A stretch of DNA of 64,000 nucleotides from Viola odorata (Eukaryota > Streptophyta > Magnoliopsida > Malpighiales > Violaceae). The stretch covers positions 58,676,427 through 58,740,426 of the forward strand of contig OY829542.1 of the NCBI GenBank assembly GCA_963691705.1, written 5' to 3'. Below, piece after piece: positions 1 to 10,413 of the stretch (the stretch's first letter is position 1; every line of letters starts with the position of its first letter). The notes beneath the pieces are model-generated. The model did no database searches, was not told where the DNA came from, and worked only from the letters and a program-made list of their open reading frames with translations. The position numbers and the translations under genes are program-made.

Positions 1-195
1 CCTGTAGTTGAGCGTCGGGTATTATGATCACCTGCATAGTCAACATCGCAGTAGCCAACTAGTTTGCCATCTTTACCTTTCTTATACATAATACCATAGT
101 CAAGTGTGTTCTTCACATATCTCAAGATTCGTCGAACTGCTTCAAGATGAGGCTTCTTTGGATTTTGCATGTACCGACTCATCACACCAACTTTC

Positions 196-888
196 ATTTT
201 CCACCATACCGGCCATCTCCAACTCATGCTTGATTGTGTGCCATAAGATTTGGTTTGCTTCTTCTTCAAATAGATTCGTAGCTGTTGTGAGAAAGCATAC
301 ACCAATGCCCTCTCACGACGAATTGTTGTATCTTGCCTGTTCTTATCCCTCATCTTCGTTATATTGCTACTCACTGTGCTATCATCCCAATCTTTCTTTA
401 GCTTTGCTTTGACTTTCATTTGCATGTGGCGACGAAAGGCCACACCTTCTTCTCTGATAAAGAGAACTCCAGCAGAATGTCCGAACTGTACTCCAACCGA
501 TGTGTCTTTGGAGTCTCTACTTGTGTTTTTAGTTTCTAGAATATGGTTGGAAGCTGGACTCTCCATTCGGGGATCCTTCTTTGGCTTACTGTCCTTCAGT
601 AGCACTTCTTTGCTTCTGCGTGTAGCCAGAAAATTCCTAAAAGCTGATTGGATGACGATTGCTGCATCTTCTCTGTGAAACAATGAGTAGGTTGAATTAT
701 GCTTCACCTCTTCGATGCTCTCTATGCTATCTTCACTTTGGACATCCATGTCTGTAGAACTTTGTAAGATAGGCTGGGTTTCCATCGCCTCCAAGCTCTT
801 AACTGAAGCTGAATCCTCCTCCGCAAGCACTAGATCGAACTCATCGCTGAAATGTAATGTAACAGTGCTCGATCTTTTCTTATCTCTT
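196..888 (-). pseudogene. Captured IQD-family (IQ-motif calmodulin-binding) gene segment, intron-less
   Basis: The minus frame carries [17 protein letters not shown] at about 617-670, an IQ calmodulin-binding motif. It is followed by a Ser/Lys-rich region, a second basic stretch (RRHMQMK), [16 protein letters not shown], and [16 protein letters not shown] near 265-330, all as in plant IQD proteins. IQD proteins are calmodulin-binding scaffolds at microtubules and membranes. The segment is free of stops for about 230 codons. It is in frame with the protease start upstream and RNase H downstream. IQD genes normally have introns around the IQ region, and none is seen here, so an mRNA-derived origin is likely. 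Neither end of the donor gene is present. Assignment to a particular IQD is not possible. Confidence 0.8.
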
Positions 889-1118
889 ATCATATGATTT
901 GAGCAACCTGAATCAACAATCCAATCATCGATTTGGTTGGATGTTATTGCTGTAAAAGCACTTTCCTCATCTTCTACAACAAAGTCTGCCTCCATATCCC
1001 ACTCTTCTTCATATTTAGAAGTAGCGACACTTTCTTCCGTGATAAAGTCCGTCTCAATATCCCACTCTTTTTCATAGTTAGAAGTAACGGCGTTGCTCTC
1101 CATGGTCTTTTTCTTTGA
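889..1118 (-). pseudogene. Copia protease N-terminal part
   Basis: After the gag stop the frame stays open with an acidic linker and reaches [11 protein letters not shown] at about 889-923. This is the aspartic-protease signature (D-S-G-C-S-x-H) that starts Copia pol. The rest of the protease is missing: host IQD sequence follows at once, in the same frame. The protease normally cuts the Gag-Pol polyprotein. Only its first catalytic segment remains. Confidence 0.8.
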
Positions 1119-1949
1119 CTAACAGGATTCTGCTTTGTGTCCTATCTTCCCACAATTGTAGCACTTTCCCTCGAACCTTTTATTTTTGTCATGAGCTCCC
1201 CCTGCACGAGCGCTTCCTTCACCATGATTGCTCGCCGTCTTATCAACATTTCTTTTAGATCCACCAACTGTCCGCTGCCTGAAATTTTGCCGAATTTTGT
1301 TGGTGTAGAGTACTTCCTCTTCACCTTTTAGCGAAACTCCACCAATCTGCTTAGCTAATGCTTCTTGACTAGCTAGCAAATTCTCAAACTCAACAAGTGA
1401 TGGTTGGGTCGGCCATCCCTGTACTGCAGCGACGAACCCTCTGTACTCGGGCCTCAAACCATGGATGATTATTCTTTTCATCCTGGTTTCTCCGATTGGA
1501 GCTTCTGGATCTAACTCAGAAATTTCTCTACACAACGACTTTACTTTATGAAAGTATTGAGTAATTGTCAAATCATGTTGCATTATTGACAATAACTCAC
1601 TCTCTAAAAGTTGGAGTCTTGTGTCATTCTTCTTTGAGAATCGCTTGGCGAACGTATCCTAAGCTTCTTGGGGAGTTTTGGCATCGCGGATATACTCGAG
1701 GACCTCTTCATCAACTGTTGTCTTCAAAGCGAACATTGCTTTTCCCGCTTTGATCTTCCATTTTGGAAGGGCACCGTTTGCATCCTCCGCCTCCGGTGGT
1801 GTGACTTCACTTCCATTTACTATCTCCCACAAATCTTGTCCTTGCATGTAAGACATCATGCAAGTAGACCAAGAAGTGTAGTTTTGATTATTGAGCTTTT
1901 TAATTCCACCAACAACTTGAAGGTCACCCATGGTCCGATAACCAACCAA
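1119..1949 (-). pseudogene. Copia gag (UBN2/DUF4219 type) with zinc knuckle, two nonsense codons
   Basis: The reading frame runs from the methionine region at 1949 to the zinc knuckle near 1119. The N-terminal part has the DUF4219-like start (LNNQNYTSW), the middle is UBN2-like (ITQYFHKVKSLCREISELDP), and the end is a CCHC knuckle (CYNCGKIGHKAESC). The same frame is interrupted by TAG near 1656 and again right after the knuckle near 1118. Both lie where related elements have tryptophan, so both look like TGG-to-TAG changes. Gag would package element RNA into virus-like particles. In this copy it is broken. Confidence 0.85.
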
Positions 1950-1951
1950 GC

Positions 1952-1964
1952 TCCGCTACCAGAT
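1952..1964 (-). promoter_or_regulatory. Primer-binding site, initiator tRNA-Met type
   Basis: On the minus strand, immediately inside the LTR, the sequence is CTGGTAGCGGAG. This differs at two positions from the TGGTATCAGAGC primer-binding site usual for plant Copia elements, which is complementary to the 3' end of initiator tRNA-Met. Confidence 0.65.
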
Positions 1965-2427
1965 TGTTGAAACAGTAGTGTGAATTAACAAAGCTAATAA
2001 TCAATCAAGTGGAGACACCAGCTACAAAAGCTTAACTTCTAATTTAAATGGAAGTGAAAACTACAAGTGAGATACAATATTTATTGCCTTTAGATAGGCA
2101 TACAAACACTCACACTCTTATCTTCTCTACTTTGCCTCACTCCCTCTCTTTTATTTTCTTCTCACTTCACTACACTACACTCTCTATTATTTTTCTCTCT
2201 ACACCACCCCCACATTCTATGGGAGAACAACATCTATTTATAGTCATAGGAATGACTCATAGTGTAGGGGTAATTAATGGGTGGTTGTGAAGATGGTAGT
2301 TGGGATGGTGTAATTAATAGGTAGTTGGGATGATATATTTAATAGGTAGGTGGGATAGTGTAATTAATAGGTTGGTGGTGGTTGGAAGTTATATCTAACT
2401 ATGCATGTGTTGGTGTTGACTTTAACA
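1965..2427 (-). repeat. 5' LTR of the Copia element
   Basis: The 463-bp segment begins TGTTGAAAC and ends CTTTAACA on the plus strand, giving the usual TG...CA ends with short inverted TGTT/AACA termini. It adjoins the primer-binding site on its gag side. It is T/C-rich and contains a pyrimidine-rich stretch and TATTTATAG near 2236, which could belong to the LTR promoter. The flank beyond 2427 starts ACCCC; the matching target duplication would lie outside the window. Confidence 0.75.
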
Positions 2428-2620
2428 ACCCCCTCTTCTCATCTTATATAATCTTACATTAAAGTAGAACCCGATCTTCCGTTCTGATTGGTATTATAAC
2501 TTCATAGAAGGGATTGAGTTAAACCCTGTGGACATTTCAGCAGCACATATTGGTCCTTGGAATAAGTTTTAGCCAACTAACACCCATGTCTATGTCCAGC
2601 TAGTACAAACTTAGTTCTTT
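2428..2620. repeat. Second copy of an MPS1 intron segment
   Basis: About 170 bp here (from TCTTACATTAAAGTAGAACC to CTATGTCCAGCTAGTAC) nearly repeat 39960-40122, which lies in intron 6 of the MPS1 gene. The C/T-rich stretch at 2428-2441 also matches the start of that region (39913-39929), with a short piece missing between. The two copies are in the same orientation. Either this is a dispersed repeat present at both places or a fragment duplicated from one to the other. Confidence 0.75.
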
Positions 2621-3847
2621 AGTTCTGTTTAGTTCTGTTTAGTTCTGTTTGCAGTGCACAGCCATATACAAACTTAGTTACTCTTTTCTGGTCCCCTTCC
2701 ATGTGCGGCTTAAAGACATTTTCCTCACTTTAGGTGAGAAGGCTAAGAAAATTATATTTTATCTAAGAACCGAATGGAGCATCGATTTAAAGAAAGAACC
2801 AAGGGTTTAAGATTCAAATGGAATCGAGCCAAAATTTTAAAAATTATATATAATATTTCAAATAGGTAATGAATAAATATAATAAAGATTCTAAGTAATT
2901 TTTGTTGCAACAAATGGGGTGCAAATGGAAAAGATTCTAAAAACTTCATTATTCCTTGAAAGTTAAAGAGGCATGTGATAGGTAATTTTAAGAAAGAAAT
3001 TACATGCAAATTAAATGACTTTTAGTAAATTATAATTCTTTTTGCATTATAATTTACTAAGTAAAATTAAATACATATATTGTAAATTGATTTTATCTAT
3101 ATTCAGAAGAATTAATTTTTTATCTTTTAATGTTAATTAATTGCTCACAACTTATAGCCAGGTAGTAGTAGCTATCAAGTTGTGTTTAATTGGATTTTCA
3201 TTTTGTTCCTTACATCATCATTGTTAGCTGGAATGTAATCTCCAAGGGAGTCTTATATTATCTCCCTACAATGCCTCTGTGGAGTTGAAAGAGATTGAGA
3301 GGTTGGGAGTTTGTGGAGTTGTGACTTGTTCTGCTTGGTGGTAGAAGGTCTCCCTTCAATTTGCAGGTTGGTGTAGGGGGAGGAGCTGAAGGTGTGAGTC
3401 GCGGTTGTGTTTCTATTGTTTAATTTTTTGCTTTGGTGCTTGGCCGGATCGATGAGCTAGGGGCGGGAAGAAGGTGTTGGCATTCTTTGTCGGAAATATT
3501 ATATTGGCTGGTGATCTGATCCCATTATTATATATATAATATAATAACAAATACAAATGTAATTATGCATTATAATTGTAGTATTGTGTGTATCGGTATT
3601 ATGATCATGTGAGATTTTTCTTTAACATGAAAGTGAGAATTAAAATAAAGGATTAAAAAACATATTTTAATTTAAGCCTTTTAAAAACAATAATGATTTT
3701 TTTCGTCAGTTTATAGTTTAATGGATTAGTTCATATTGTTTTTCCGATGTTGACGATGAATTAAATATGATTTTTTTTTAAATAATAAATAAAAATTAAA
3801 AAGTAAAGAGTGTATTTATTTGAAGTGGGTGTTTCAGCAGACAAACA
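2621..3847. other. AT-rich intergenic stretch
   Basis: No coding region is supported. At 2620-2650 there is a short tandem run of the 10-mer TAGTTCTGTT, three times. A GT-rich stretch lies at 3290-3480. The rest is AT-rich with small imperfect palindromes and nothing recognisable. It includes the 5' flank of the first RCI2 copy. Confidence 0.5.
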
Positions 3848-3887
3848 AAACCACTGAACTTGACAAACAATCATCCTCGTTGAAAAG

Positions 3888-4218
3888 ATGCCATCTTGTT
3901 GCGCCATCTTCTGCGAAATCCTGATCGCTATCCTCATCCCACCTTTAGGCGTTTGCCTCAAGCACGGCTGTTGCAGCGTATGCCCACCGCGCCTCTCTCT
4001 CTCTCTCTCTCTCAGCTTAGCTGCTGCTCATTAGATCTCTCATCTTATCGGATCTCTGCTTTCCAATTTTGCAGGTTGAAGTCTGCATTTGCTTGCTTTT
4101 GACTATACTGGGCTACGTGCCTGGAATCATTTATGCTCTTTATGCGATCGTGTTCGTTGATCGTCAGCAGTACTTTGACGAGTCCAGGCAGCCACTCTAT
4201 GCTACTTATTACCGGTGA
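3888..4218 (+). CDS. RCI2: RCI2/PMP3 (UPF0057) small hydrophobic stress protein, copy 1
   Basis: Two exons, 3888-3977 and 4075-4218, joined at a phase-0 GT-AG intron, encode 77 residues. RCI2/PMP3 proteins are tiny plasma-membrane proteins induced by cold and salt that affect membrane potential and Na+ tolerance. The protein has the two hydrophobic helices of the family. The first is at about residues 5-24 with the signature ILIPPLGVCLKHGC. The second is at about 31-58 and includes LGYVPGIIYALY. The C-terminal tail of about 18 polar residues (DRQQYFDES...YYR) marks the long-tail subgroup, and 77 aa fits it. The intron has a (CT)n run. The ATG is the first in the exon. Its 5' flank differs from those of copies 2 and 3. 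Confidence 0.92.
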
Positions 4219-6484
4219 ACAACAAATCACTTGTCATCTCCTTGTTGTCCAACTTCCACCGATTCTTGTATGAATTCGAGTGTTATTGTTAATACTCTGT
4301 GTTTAATTTTATGAAATTGCCTGATCTTTTACAGTTCCAATCGTTTCATTTCCATTCTACGATTTGCTTGCTGCTTCTCTAAGTGGTTGTGGGTTCACTT
4401 GTATTTTGAAGTTTGAACTTCTTGAACTGTTTTTATGGTTAATCGTTGTTCATAATTATATGAGCCGAGTTGTTTATCTGTTTATTTATTGATATTGATT
4501 GATGATGATGAGAAGTAGGCTTGATTGGTCTAGGGGCTCAGATTCTCTTTCATTTGAGTTTAGTTCAATGTGAATAACACAGAGAAATGAGTTTTGTTTG
4601 GCTAAGTTTAGAGCATATGCAACTAAGCTACCATTTGAGCAATGAGATGTATAACATAATAATCTTTTATTGTTTAGATCTTGAGGTTGACTTTTTAAAG
4701 TAGAGGAAATGTTATAGGGAAATGCTAAATGCACAAGGAATCTGATCTCTGTGTATTGGGAGGAACGTTTTACTGTTGTATTGTATTCTTCTTCATGTAA
4801 TCCCCAAAGTCTGTCCAATCTTTTCCTATTTTCTTCTCTTCCACCTTTGATTCAGTTTGATTCTTTGATTCTTTGATTCCATCCTCTTATTTCAGTTCAT
4901 TAGCTTGTGTTGAAGTTAGCACCTTTGTTCCTCTCGAACAAAAGTGTCACTGGGGGGAAATTAAGATCAAAGGTCGCTAGTAAAAGTGCGTTTTTGCTTT
5001 TGGTGTTAGAATGTGTTTCCACTATGATACGAGCTTGTATCACTTTGATGAACCTAGGTGCTGGAATAATGCATCTTCAAGTGTGACTTTGATTGTGTGT
5101 GTTAATCTACACTTCAACCTGTGCATTTTTAGTTGCCTTGCTAGTGATCGTTGTTGCTGCGTAATGCCTATACATCACACTTGAAAACTGTCATGGCCAA
5201 GATAAACTTTTTGTTCATTTGGTGATAGAATTGCTTTCCAGATTAATACAAGTAAACGGCCAATCCATGTGGTCCTGAGGTATGCTCTGGTGTCTGTGCC
5301 TTCACTTCATGCCATGGAATGTTTGATTCCAAAACTATTAAACCTCTTAACCGTAGCAATGCCCTAAAGTATAACTGCTGGCATTGGCTGCCAACCTGTG
5401 AAATCTCTTAGGGTAGGTCTTCATAGAACTCTGAATTCAGGGCGTAGGAGTTCCTCTCTTTTCCAGCTGTGCCTATGCACCATTCTTCCAGTTTGTTACG
5501 TGCGTCAACTTATAACAGACATGCTCCACCTTTCCTATGTTCTTGTTGTTTGATGTCGTTGGTACCATTTCATTCATTCCACTGTTACGGTGATCCTATT
5601 TCATACGCATTCTGGTAATAATCGTTTAAAGCATTGAGCTTTCCATGGGTTGGAAGAGCCTGTCAGTCTAACTATGACAACTTAGAGGGTCCTTAACAGA
5701 TTTTTACACGATGAAACTGATATGTAAGATCATCATTGTTGTCTTATATGGCTGTAGTGAAAGCCTCAACTTGGCTTATGGTTTTGTTTTATCAAATCCC
5801 AGGTTTGCACACACATGGCCGTAATGACTACAAATTCTTTCATGACAACTGGGATGTATACACTAGGAGTTACTGCGTAGGAAAGACGTTGTTTACCACA
5901 GAAGAAAACAAAACTATATAACGTTCTCCATTTACGCTCCAACCCTCTTTTATTTAGATCACGTCTTTTACATATAGTTCAGTTTACTGGGTTTTACTAG
6001 TATTTCATTGTTAGATGAAAGGAAGGCTTCTTCTTTTCTTTCTTGTGTCCTCTCTTCCTTCTAGTTCAGGCTCAGGTACTTATATTGTCGAGTCTAAAAA
6101 AAGAATGACCTTTCCTAGAATGCTTTACTATTCAATCTCAACCAACATCAAAGGAAAGTAAGAAAGGCCCAACTCAAAATCAATACCGTTTATATATTAA
6201 AAAATGGATAAGCACGGCAAGAAATCAATTGCCGAAGTTGGAAGGGCAACCCTCTCATTACTTTTTGTTTTTTAAGAAAAAAATGTCATTACTTTAAGTG
6301 GCTGTATTAACATTAATATTATGTAGTATGTGTTTGGCGTTCCGATTCTACAACGAATGAACGCTGGTTTCCAAAAACCAAATTTTTGAAAAAGGTGTTT
6401 GGTAAAGACAATTTCAAAAAGCTCAGTTTCAAAATATCGTTTAGTATTAAATAAACTATTTAAAACAAAATCGGTATGTATATA
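4219..6484. other. Non-coding downstream flank of unit 1
   Basis: This is the 3' UTR and flank of RCI2 copy 1. The only open stretch of note (5736-5921, plus) codes for nothing I recognise. Near 6320-6480 there is a TGTTTGGCGTTCCG-type segment resembling one end of the repeat family at 58214-59776. That segment becomes the immediate upstream region of copy 2. Confidence 0.5.
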
Positions 6485-6486
6485 AA
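6478..6486 (+). promoter_or_regulatory. TATA-like box before RCI2 copy 2
   Basis: TATATAAAA lies about 40 bp before the ATG of copy 2 and is repeated before copy 3 (near 9115-9123). Copy 1 has no such motif at this place. The distance is short for a TATA box, so its use as a core promoter is only a possibility. Confidence 0.3.
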
Positions 6487-6524
6487 ACCACTGAACTTGA
6501 TAAATAATCATCACCGTTGAAAAG

Positions 6525-6855
6525 ATGCCATCTTGTTGCGCCATCTTCTGCGAAATCCTGATCGCTATCCTCATCCCACCTTTAGGCGTTTGCCTCAAGC
6601 ACGGCTGTTGCAGCGTATGCCCACCGCGCCTCTCTCTCTCTCTCTCTCTCAGCTTAGCTGCTGCTCATTAGATCTCTCATCTTATCGGATCTCTGCTTTC
6701 CAATTTTGCAGGTTGAAGTCTGCATTTGCTTGCTTTTGACTATACTGGGCTACGTGCCTGGAATCATTTATGCTCTTTATGCGATCGTGTTCGTTGATCG
6801 TCAGCAGTACTTTGACGAGTCCAGGCAGCCACTCTATGCTACTTATTACCGGTGA
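6525..6855 (+). CDS. RCI2: RCI2/PMP3 small hydrophobic stress protein, copy 2
   Basis: Exons 6525-6614 and 6712-6855 are, as read, identical in coding sequence and intron to copy 1, giving the same 77-residue long-tail RCI2 protein. What differs is the upstream region. Here the gene is preceded by the flank of unit 1 with a TATATAAAA motif. If all copies are real, copies 2 and 3 could be expressed differently from copy 1. Confidence 0.92.
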
Positions 6856-9121
6856 ACAACAAATCACTTGTCATCTCCTTGTTGTCCAACTTCCACCGAT
6901 TCTTGTATGAATTCGAGTGTTATTGTTAATACTCTGTGTTTAATTTTATGAAATTGCCTGATCTTTTACAGTTCCAATCGTTTCATTTCCATTCTACGAT
7001 TTGCTTGCTGCTTCTCTAAGTGGTTGTGGGTTCACTTGTATTTTGAAGTTTGAACTTCTTGAACTGTTTTTATGGTTAATCGTTGTTCATAATTATATGA
7101 GCCGAGTTGTTTATCTGTTTATTTATTGATATTGATTGATGATGATGAGAAGTAGGCTTGATTGGTCTAGGGGCTCAGATTCTCTTTCATTTGAGTTTAG
7201 TTCAATGTGAATAACACAGAGAAATGAGTTTTGTTTGGCTAAGTTTAGAGCATATGCAACTAAGCTACCATTTGAGCAATGAGATGTATAACATAATAAT
7301 CTTTTATTGTTTAGATCTTGAGGTTGACTTTTTAAAGTAGAGGAAATGTTATAGGGAAATGCTAAATGCACAAGGAATCTGATCTCTGTGTATTGGGAGG
7401 AACGTTTTACTGTTGTATTGTATTCTTCTTCATGTAATCCCCAAAGTCTGTCCAATCTTTTCCTATTTTCTTCTCTTCCACCTTTGATTCAGTTTGATTC
7501 TTTGATTCTTTGATTCCATCCTCTTATTTCAGTTCATTAGCTTGTGTTGAAGTTAGCACCTTTGTTCCTCTCGAACAAAAGTGTCACTGGGGGGAAATTA
7601 AGATCAAAGGTCGCTAGTAAAGGTGCGTTTTTGCTTTTGGTGTTAGAATGTGTTTCCACTATGATACGAGCTTGTATCACTTTGATGAACCTAGGTGCTG
7701 GAATAATGCATCTTCAAGTGTGACTTTGATTGTGTGTGTTAATCTACACTTCAACCTGTGCATTTTTAGTTGCCTTGCTAGTGATCGTTGTTGCTGCGTA
7801 ATGCCTATACATCACACTTGAAAACTGTCATGGCCAAGATAAACTTTTTGTTCATTTGGTGATAGAATTGCTTTCCAGATTAATACAAGTAAACGGCCAA
7901 TCCATGTGGTCCTGAGGTATGCTCTGGTGTCTGTGCCTTCACTTCATGCCATGGAATGTTTGATTCCAAAACTATTAAACCTCTTAACCGTAGCAATGCC
8001 CTAAAGTATAACTGCTGGCATTGGCTGCCAACCTGTGAAATCTCTTAGGGTAGGTCTTCATAGAACTCTGAATTCAGGGCGTAGGAGTTCCTCTCTTTTC
8101 CAGCTGTGCCTATGCACCATTCTTCCAGTTTGTTACGTGCGTCAACTTATAACAGACATGCTCCACCTTTCCTATGTTCTTGTTGTTTGATGTCGTTGGT
8201 ACCATTTCATTCATTCCACTGTTACGGTGATCCTATTTCATACGCATTCTGGTAATAATCGTTTAAAGCATTGAGCTTTCCATGGGTTGGAAGAGCCTGT
8301 CAGTCTAACTATGACAACTTAGAGGGTCCTTAACAGATTTTTACACGATGAAACTGATATGTAAGATCATCATTGTTGTCTTATATGGCTGTAGTGAAAG
8401 CCTCAACTTGGCTTATGGTTTTGTTTTATCAAATCCCAGGTTTGCACACACATGGCCGTAATGACTACAAATTCTTTCATGACAACTGGGATGTATACAC
8501 TAGGAGTTACTGCGTAGGAAAGACGTTGTTTACCACAGAAGAAAACAAAACTATATAACGTTCTCCATTTACGCTCCAACCCTCTTTTATTTAGATCACG
8601 TCTTTTACATATAGTTCAGTTTACTGGGTTTTACTAGTATTTCATTGTTAGATGAAAGGAAGGCTTCTTCTTTTCTTTCTTGTGTCCTCTCTTCCTTCTA
8701 GTTCAGGCTCAGGTACTTATATTGTCGAGTCTAAAAAAAGAATGACCTTTCCTAGAATGCTTTACTATTCAATCTCAACCAACATCAAAGGAAAGTAAGA
8801 AAGGCCCAACTCAAAATCAATACCGTTTATATATTAAAAAATGGATAAGCACGGCAAGAAATCAATTGCCGAAGTTGGAAGGGCAACCCTCTCATTACTT
8901 TTTGTTTTTTAAGAAAAAAATGTCATTACTTTAAGTGGCTGTATTAACATTAATATTATGTAGTATGTGTTTGGCGTTCCGATTCTACAACGAATGAACG
9001 CTGGTTTCCAAAAACCAAATTTTTGAAAAAGGTGTTTGGTAAAGACAATTTCAAAAAGCTCAGTTTCAAAATATCGTTTAGTATTAAATAAACTATTTAA
9101 AACAAAATCGGTATGTATATA
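6856..9121. other. Non-coding downstream flank of unit 2
   Basis: A second copy of 4219-6484 with one noticed base difference. No gene is supported. Confidence 0.5.
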
Positions 9122-9161
9122 AAACCACTGAACTTGATAAATAATCATCACCGTTGAAAAG

Positions 9162-9477
9162 ATGCCATCTTGTTGCGCCATCTTCTGCGAAATCCTGATC
9201 GCTATCCTCATCCCACCTTTAGGCGTTTGCCTCAAGCACGGCTGTTGCAGCGTATGCCCACCGCGCCTCTCTCTCTCTCTCTCTCTCAGCTTAGCTGCTG
9301 CTCATTAGATCTCTCATCTTATCGGATCTCTGCTTTCCAATTTTGCAGGTTGAAGTCTGCATTTGCTTGCTTTTGACTATACTGGGCTACGTGCCTGGAA
9401 TCATTTATGCTCTTTATGCGATCGTGTTCGTTGATCGTCAGCAGTACTTTGACGAGTCCTTGTCAACCTGTCCTTGA
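9162..9477 (+). pseudogene. RCI2/PMP3 copy 3 with replaced C-terminus
   Basis: Exons 9162-9251 and 9349-9477. Sequence identity to the other copies ends at 9459, right after the codons for FDES. The frame then continues for five unrelated codons (LSTCP) to TGA at 9475-9477. Both membrane helices are kept, but the last ten residues of the tail are lost, giving 72 residues. Many RCI2 proteins function with almost no tail, so the product could still be membrane-active. I call it a pseudogene only because its 3' end and downstream signals are gone. Confidence 0.75.
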
Positions 9478-10413
9478 GAACGAACGACGCGTTGTGCGTA
9501 TCCTATGTCCGCAGCATTATAACGTGGCATGCCACGTCAGCTAGTTAACAGTTGCGACTAACGGTGTGAGAGGCGAGTACCAAATGTGACGTTTCTAAAG
9601 AGTTCAGTTGCCTTTTAAAGCAAAAAAACAATAGAGGTGCCAAATGAGTCAAACAATAACAGTTCAGGTGCCAAAATTTATTTTAACCCGAATAGGAAAA
9701 GAAAAGAGCCACGGCCAAAAGAAAAGGGAAAATAAGGCAACCGTTGGATGGTTGACCATCCACTGGTTGACCAATCCAACGGTTGTGATGAGATGAAGAT
9801 TTAAAATTTTTTTAGTATTTATTTAATGGTTCTACCTATCGGTACGAGCAGTCTCGTTAAAAATCAATAAAAAAATTGAACGAAAAATACCAAAATACGA
9901 AGCAAAATGCAACAAATGCAACGACACGAGCCAAAAATATAAATTATGAAGTTCGTAACTCAATAGCTAATAGTTTAATGCTTAATATGTAATTGTACTT
10001 TTTATATATATATTGACGGGTTTAATTTTTAATGCATTAATTAGTTTAAAACTTTTTCATGTAATTTTATTACAATTTAAGAGTAATTCATTCCATTTTC
10101 GAAGCTAATAGTTTAAAACTTTTTATTATATTAGATAAATATTTATTTATGGTATTAATAACTTAAATTTTTTATGGTATTAATAAGTTTAATTTATTTA
10201 TGATATTAGATAAATATTAGGTGGTAGATGTTAGATTATAAATAAATTGATTAAAAACATATATAAAGATACTAAAAAAAATTAATTATAACACTTGAAA
10301 TAAATTGTGCCCTTTATGGTCATTTTATATTCAAACCATAGTTTTAAAAAATTGTTTTACCAAACACTTCAGCTATCTCACAGCACTTTCAGAAAATTTT
10401 ACCAAACAACATA
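9460..10413. other. Repeat-derived spacer between RCI2 copy 3 and the pogo element
   Basis: No gene is seen. About 9520-9680 contains phrases such as GAGGTGCCAAATGAGTC and CAGGTGCCAAAATTTA that suggest a decayed non-autonomous element. From about 9840 to 10413 the sequence is the reverse complement of part of the repeat at 58214-59776. Confidence 0.5.

Larger units (their letters stand above)
1..2427 (-). mobile_element. Ty1/Copia LTR retrotransposon, incomplete, carrying a host IQD gene segment
   Basis: Read on the minus strand the order is LTR (1965-2427), primer-binding site, gag (1119-1949), protease start (889-1118), a foreign host segment (about 196-888), then Copia RNase H/late RT (1-195), leaving the window before the second LTR. 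The RNase H end reads [20 protein letters not shown] and later [13 protein letters not shown], typical of Copia. Integrase and nearly all of RT are absent: the protease motif is followed directly by host sequence. gag carries two in-frame TAG stops, so the copy cannot make its own proteins. It was probably a non-autonomous element moved by a related autonomous one. The other LTR lies outside the window, so total length and age cannot be given. Confidence 0.85.
3848..9459 (+). repeat. Tandem triplication, 2637-bp period (third unit cut)
   Basis: Three head-to-tail units start near 3848, 6485 and 9122. Reading units 1 and 2 against each other, I see only one base difference in the body (4985 A versus G at the matching position near 7622). 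Four differences sit in the first ~37 bp before the ATG. Unit 3 matches until 9459 and then stops abruptly inside exon 2 of its gene. Each unit carries one RCI2 gene plus about 2.3 kb of its downstream flank. The 5' flank of unit 1 is unrelated to those of units 2 and 3, which are the tail of the preceding unit. A recent unequal exchange, or an assembly duplication, would explain this. Confidence 0.95.

Noticed and set aside
4486..4818. 110-codon minus frame repeated at 7123-7455
   Set aside because: It repeats only because the 2.64-kb unit is duplicated. Composition and lack of motifs do not support a gene.
5736..5921. Open frame with HTHGRNDYKFFHDNWDVYTRSYC, present in both full units
   Set aside because: It looks somewhat protein-like, but there is no recognisable domain, the conservation is explained by the recent duplication, and no splice partners were found. 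Left as non-coding.
6272..6598. 108-codon minus frame across the RCI2 start region
   Set aside because: Antisense shadow of RCI2 exon 1 and its flank.
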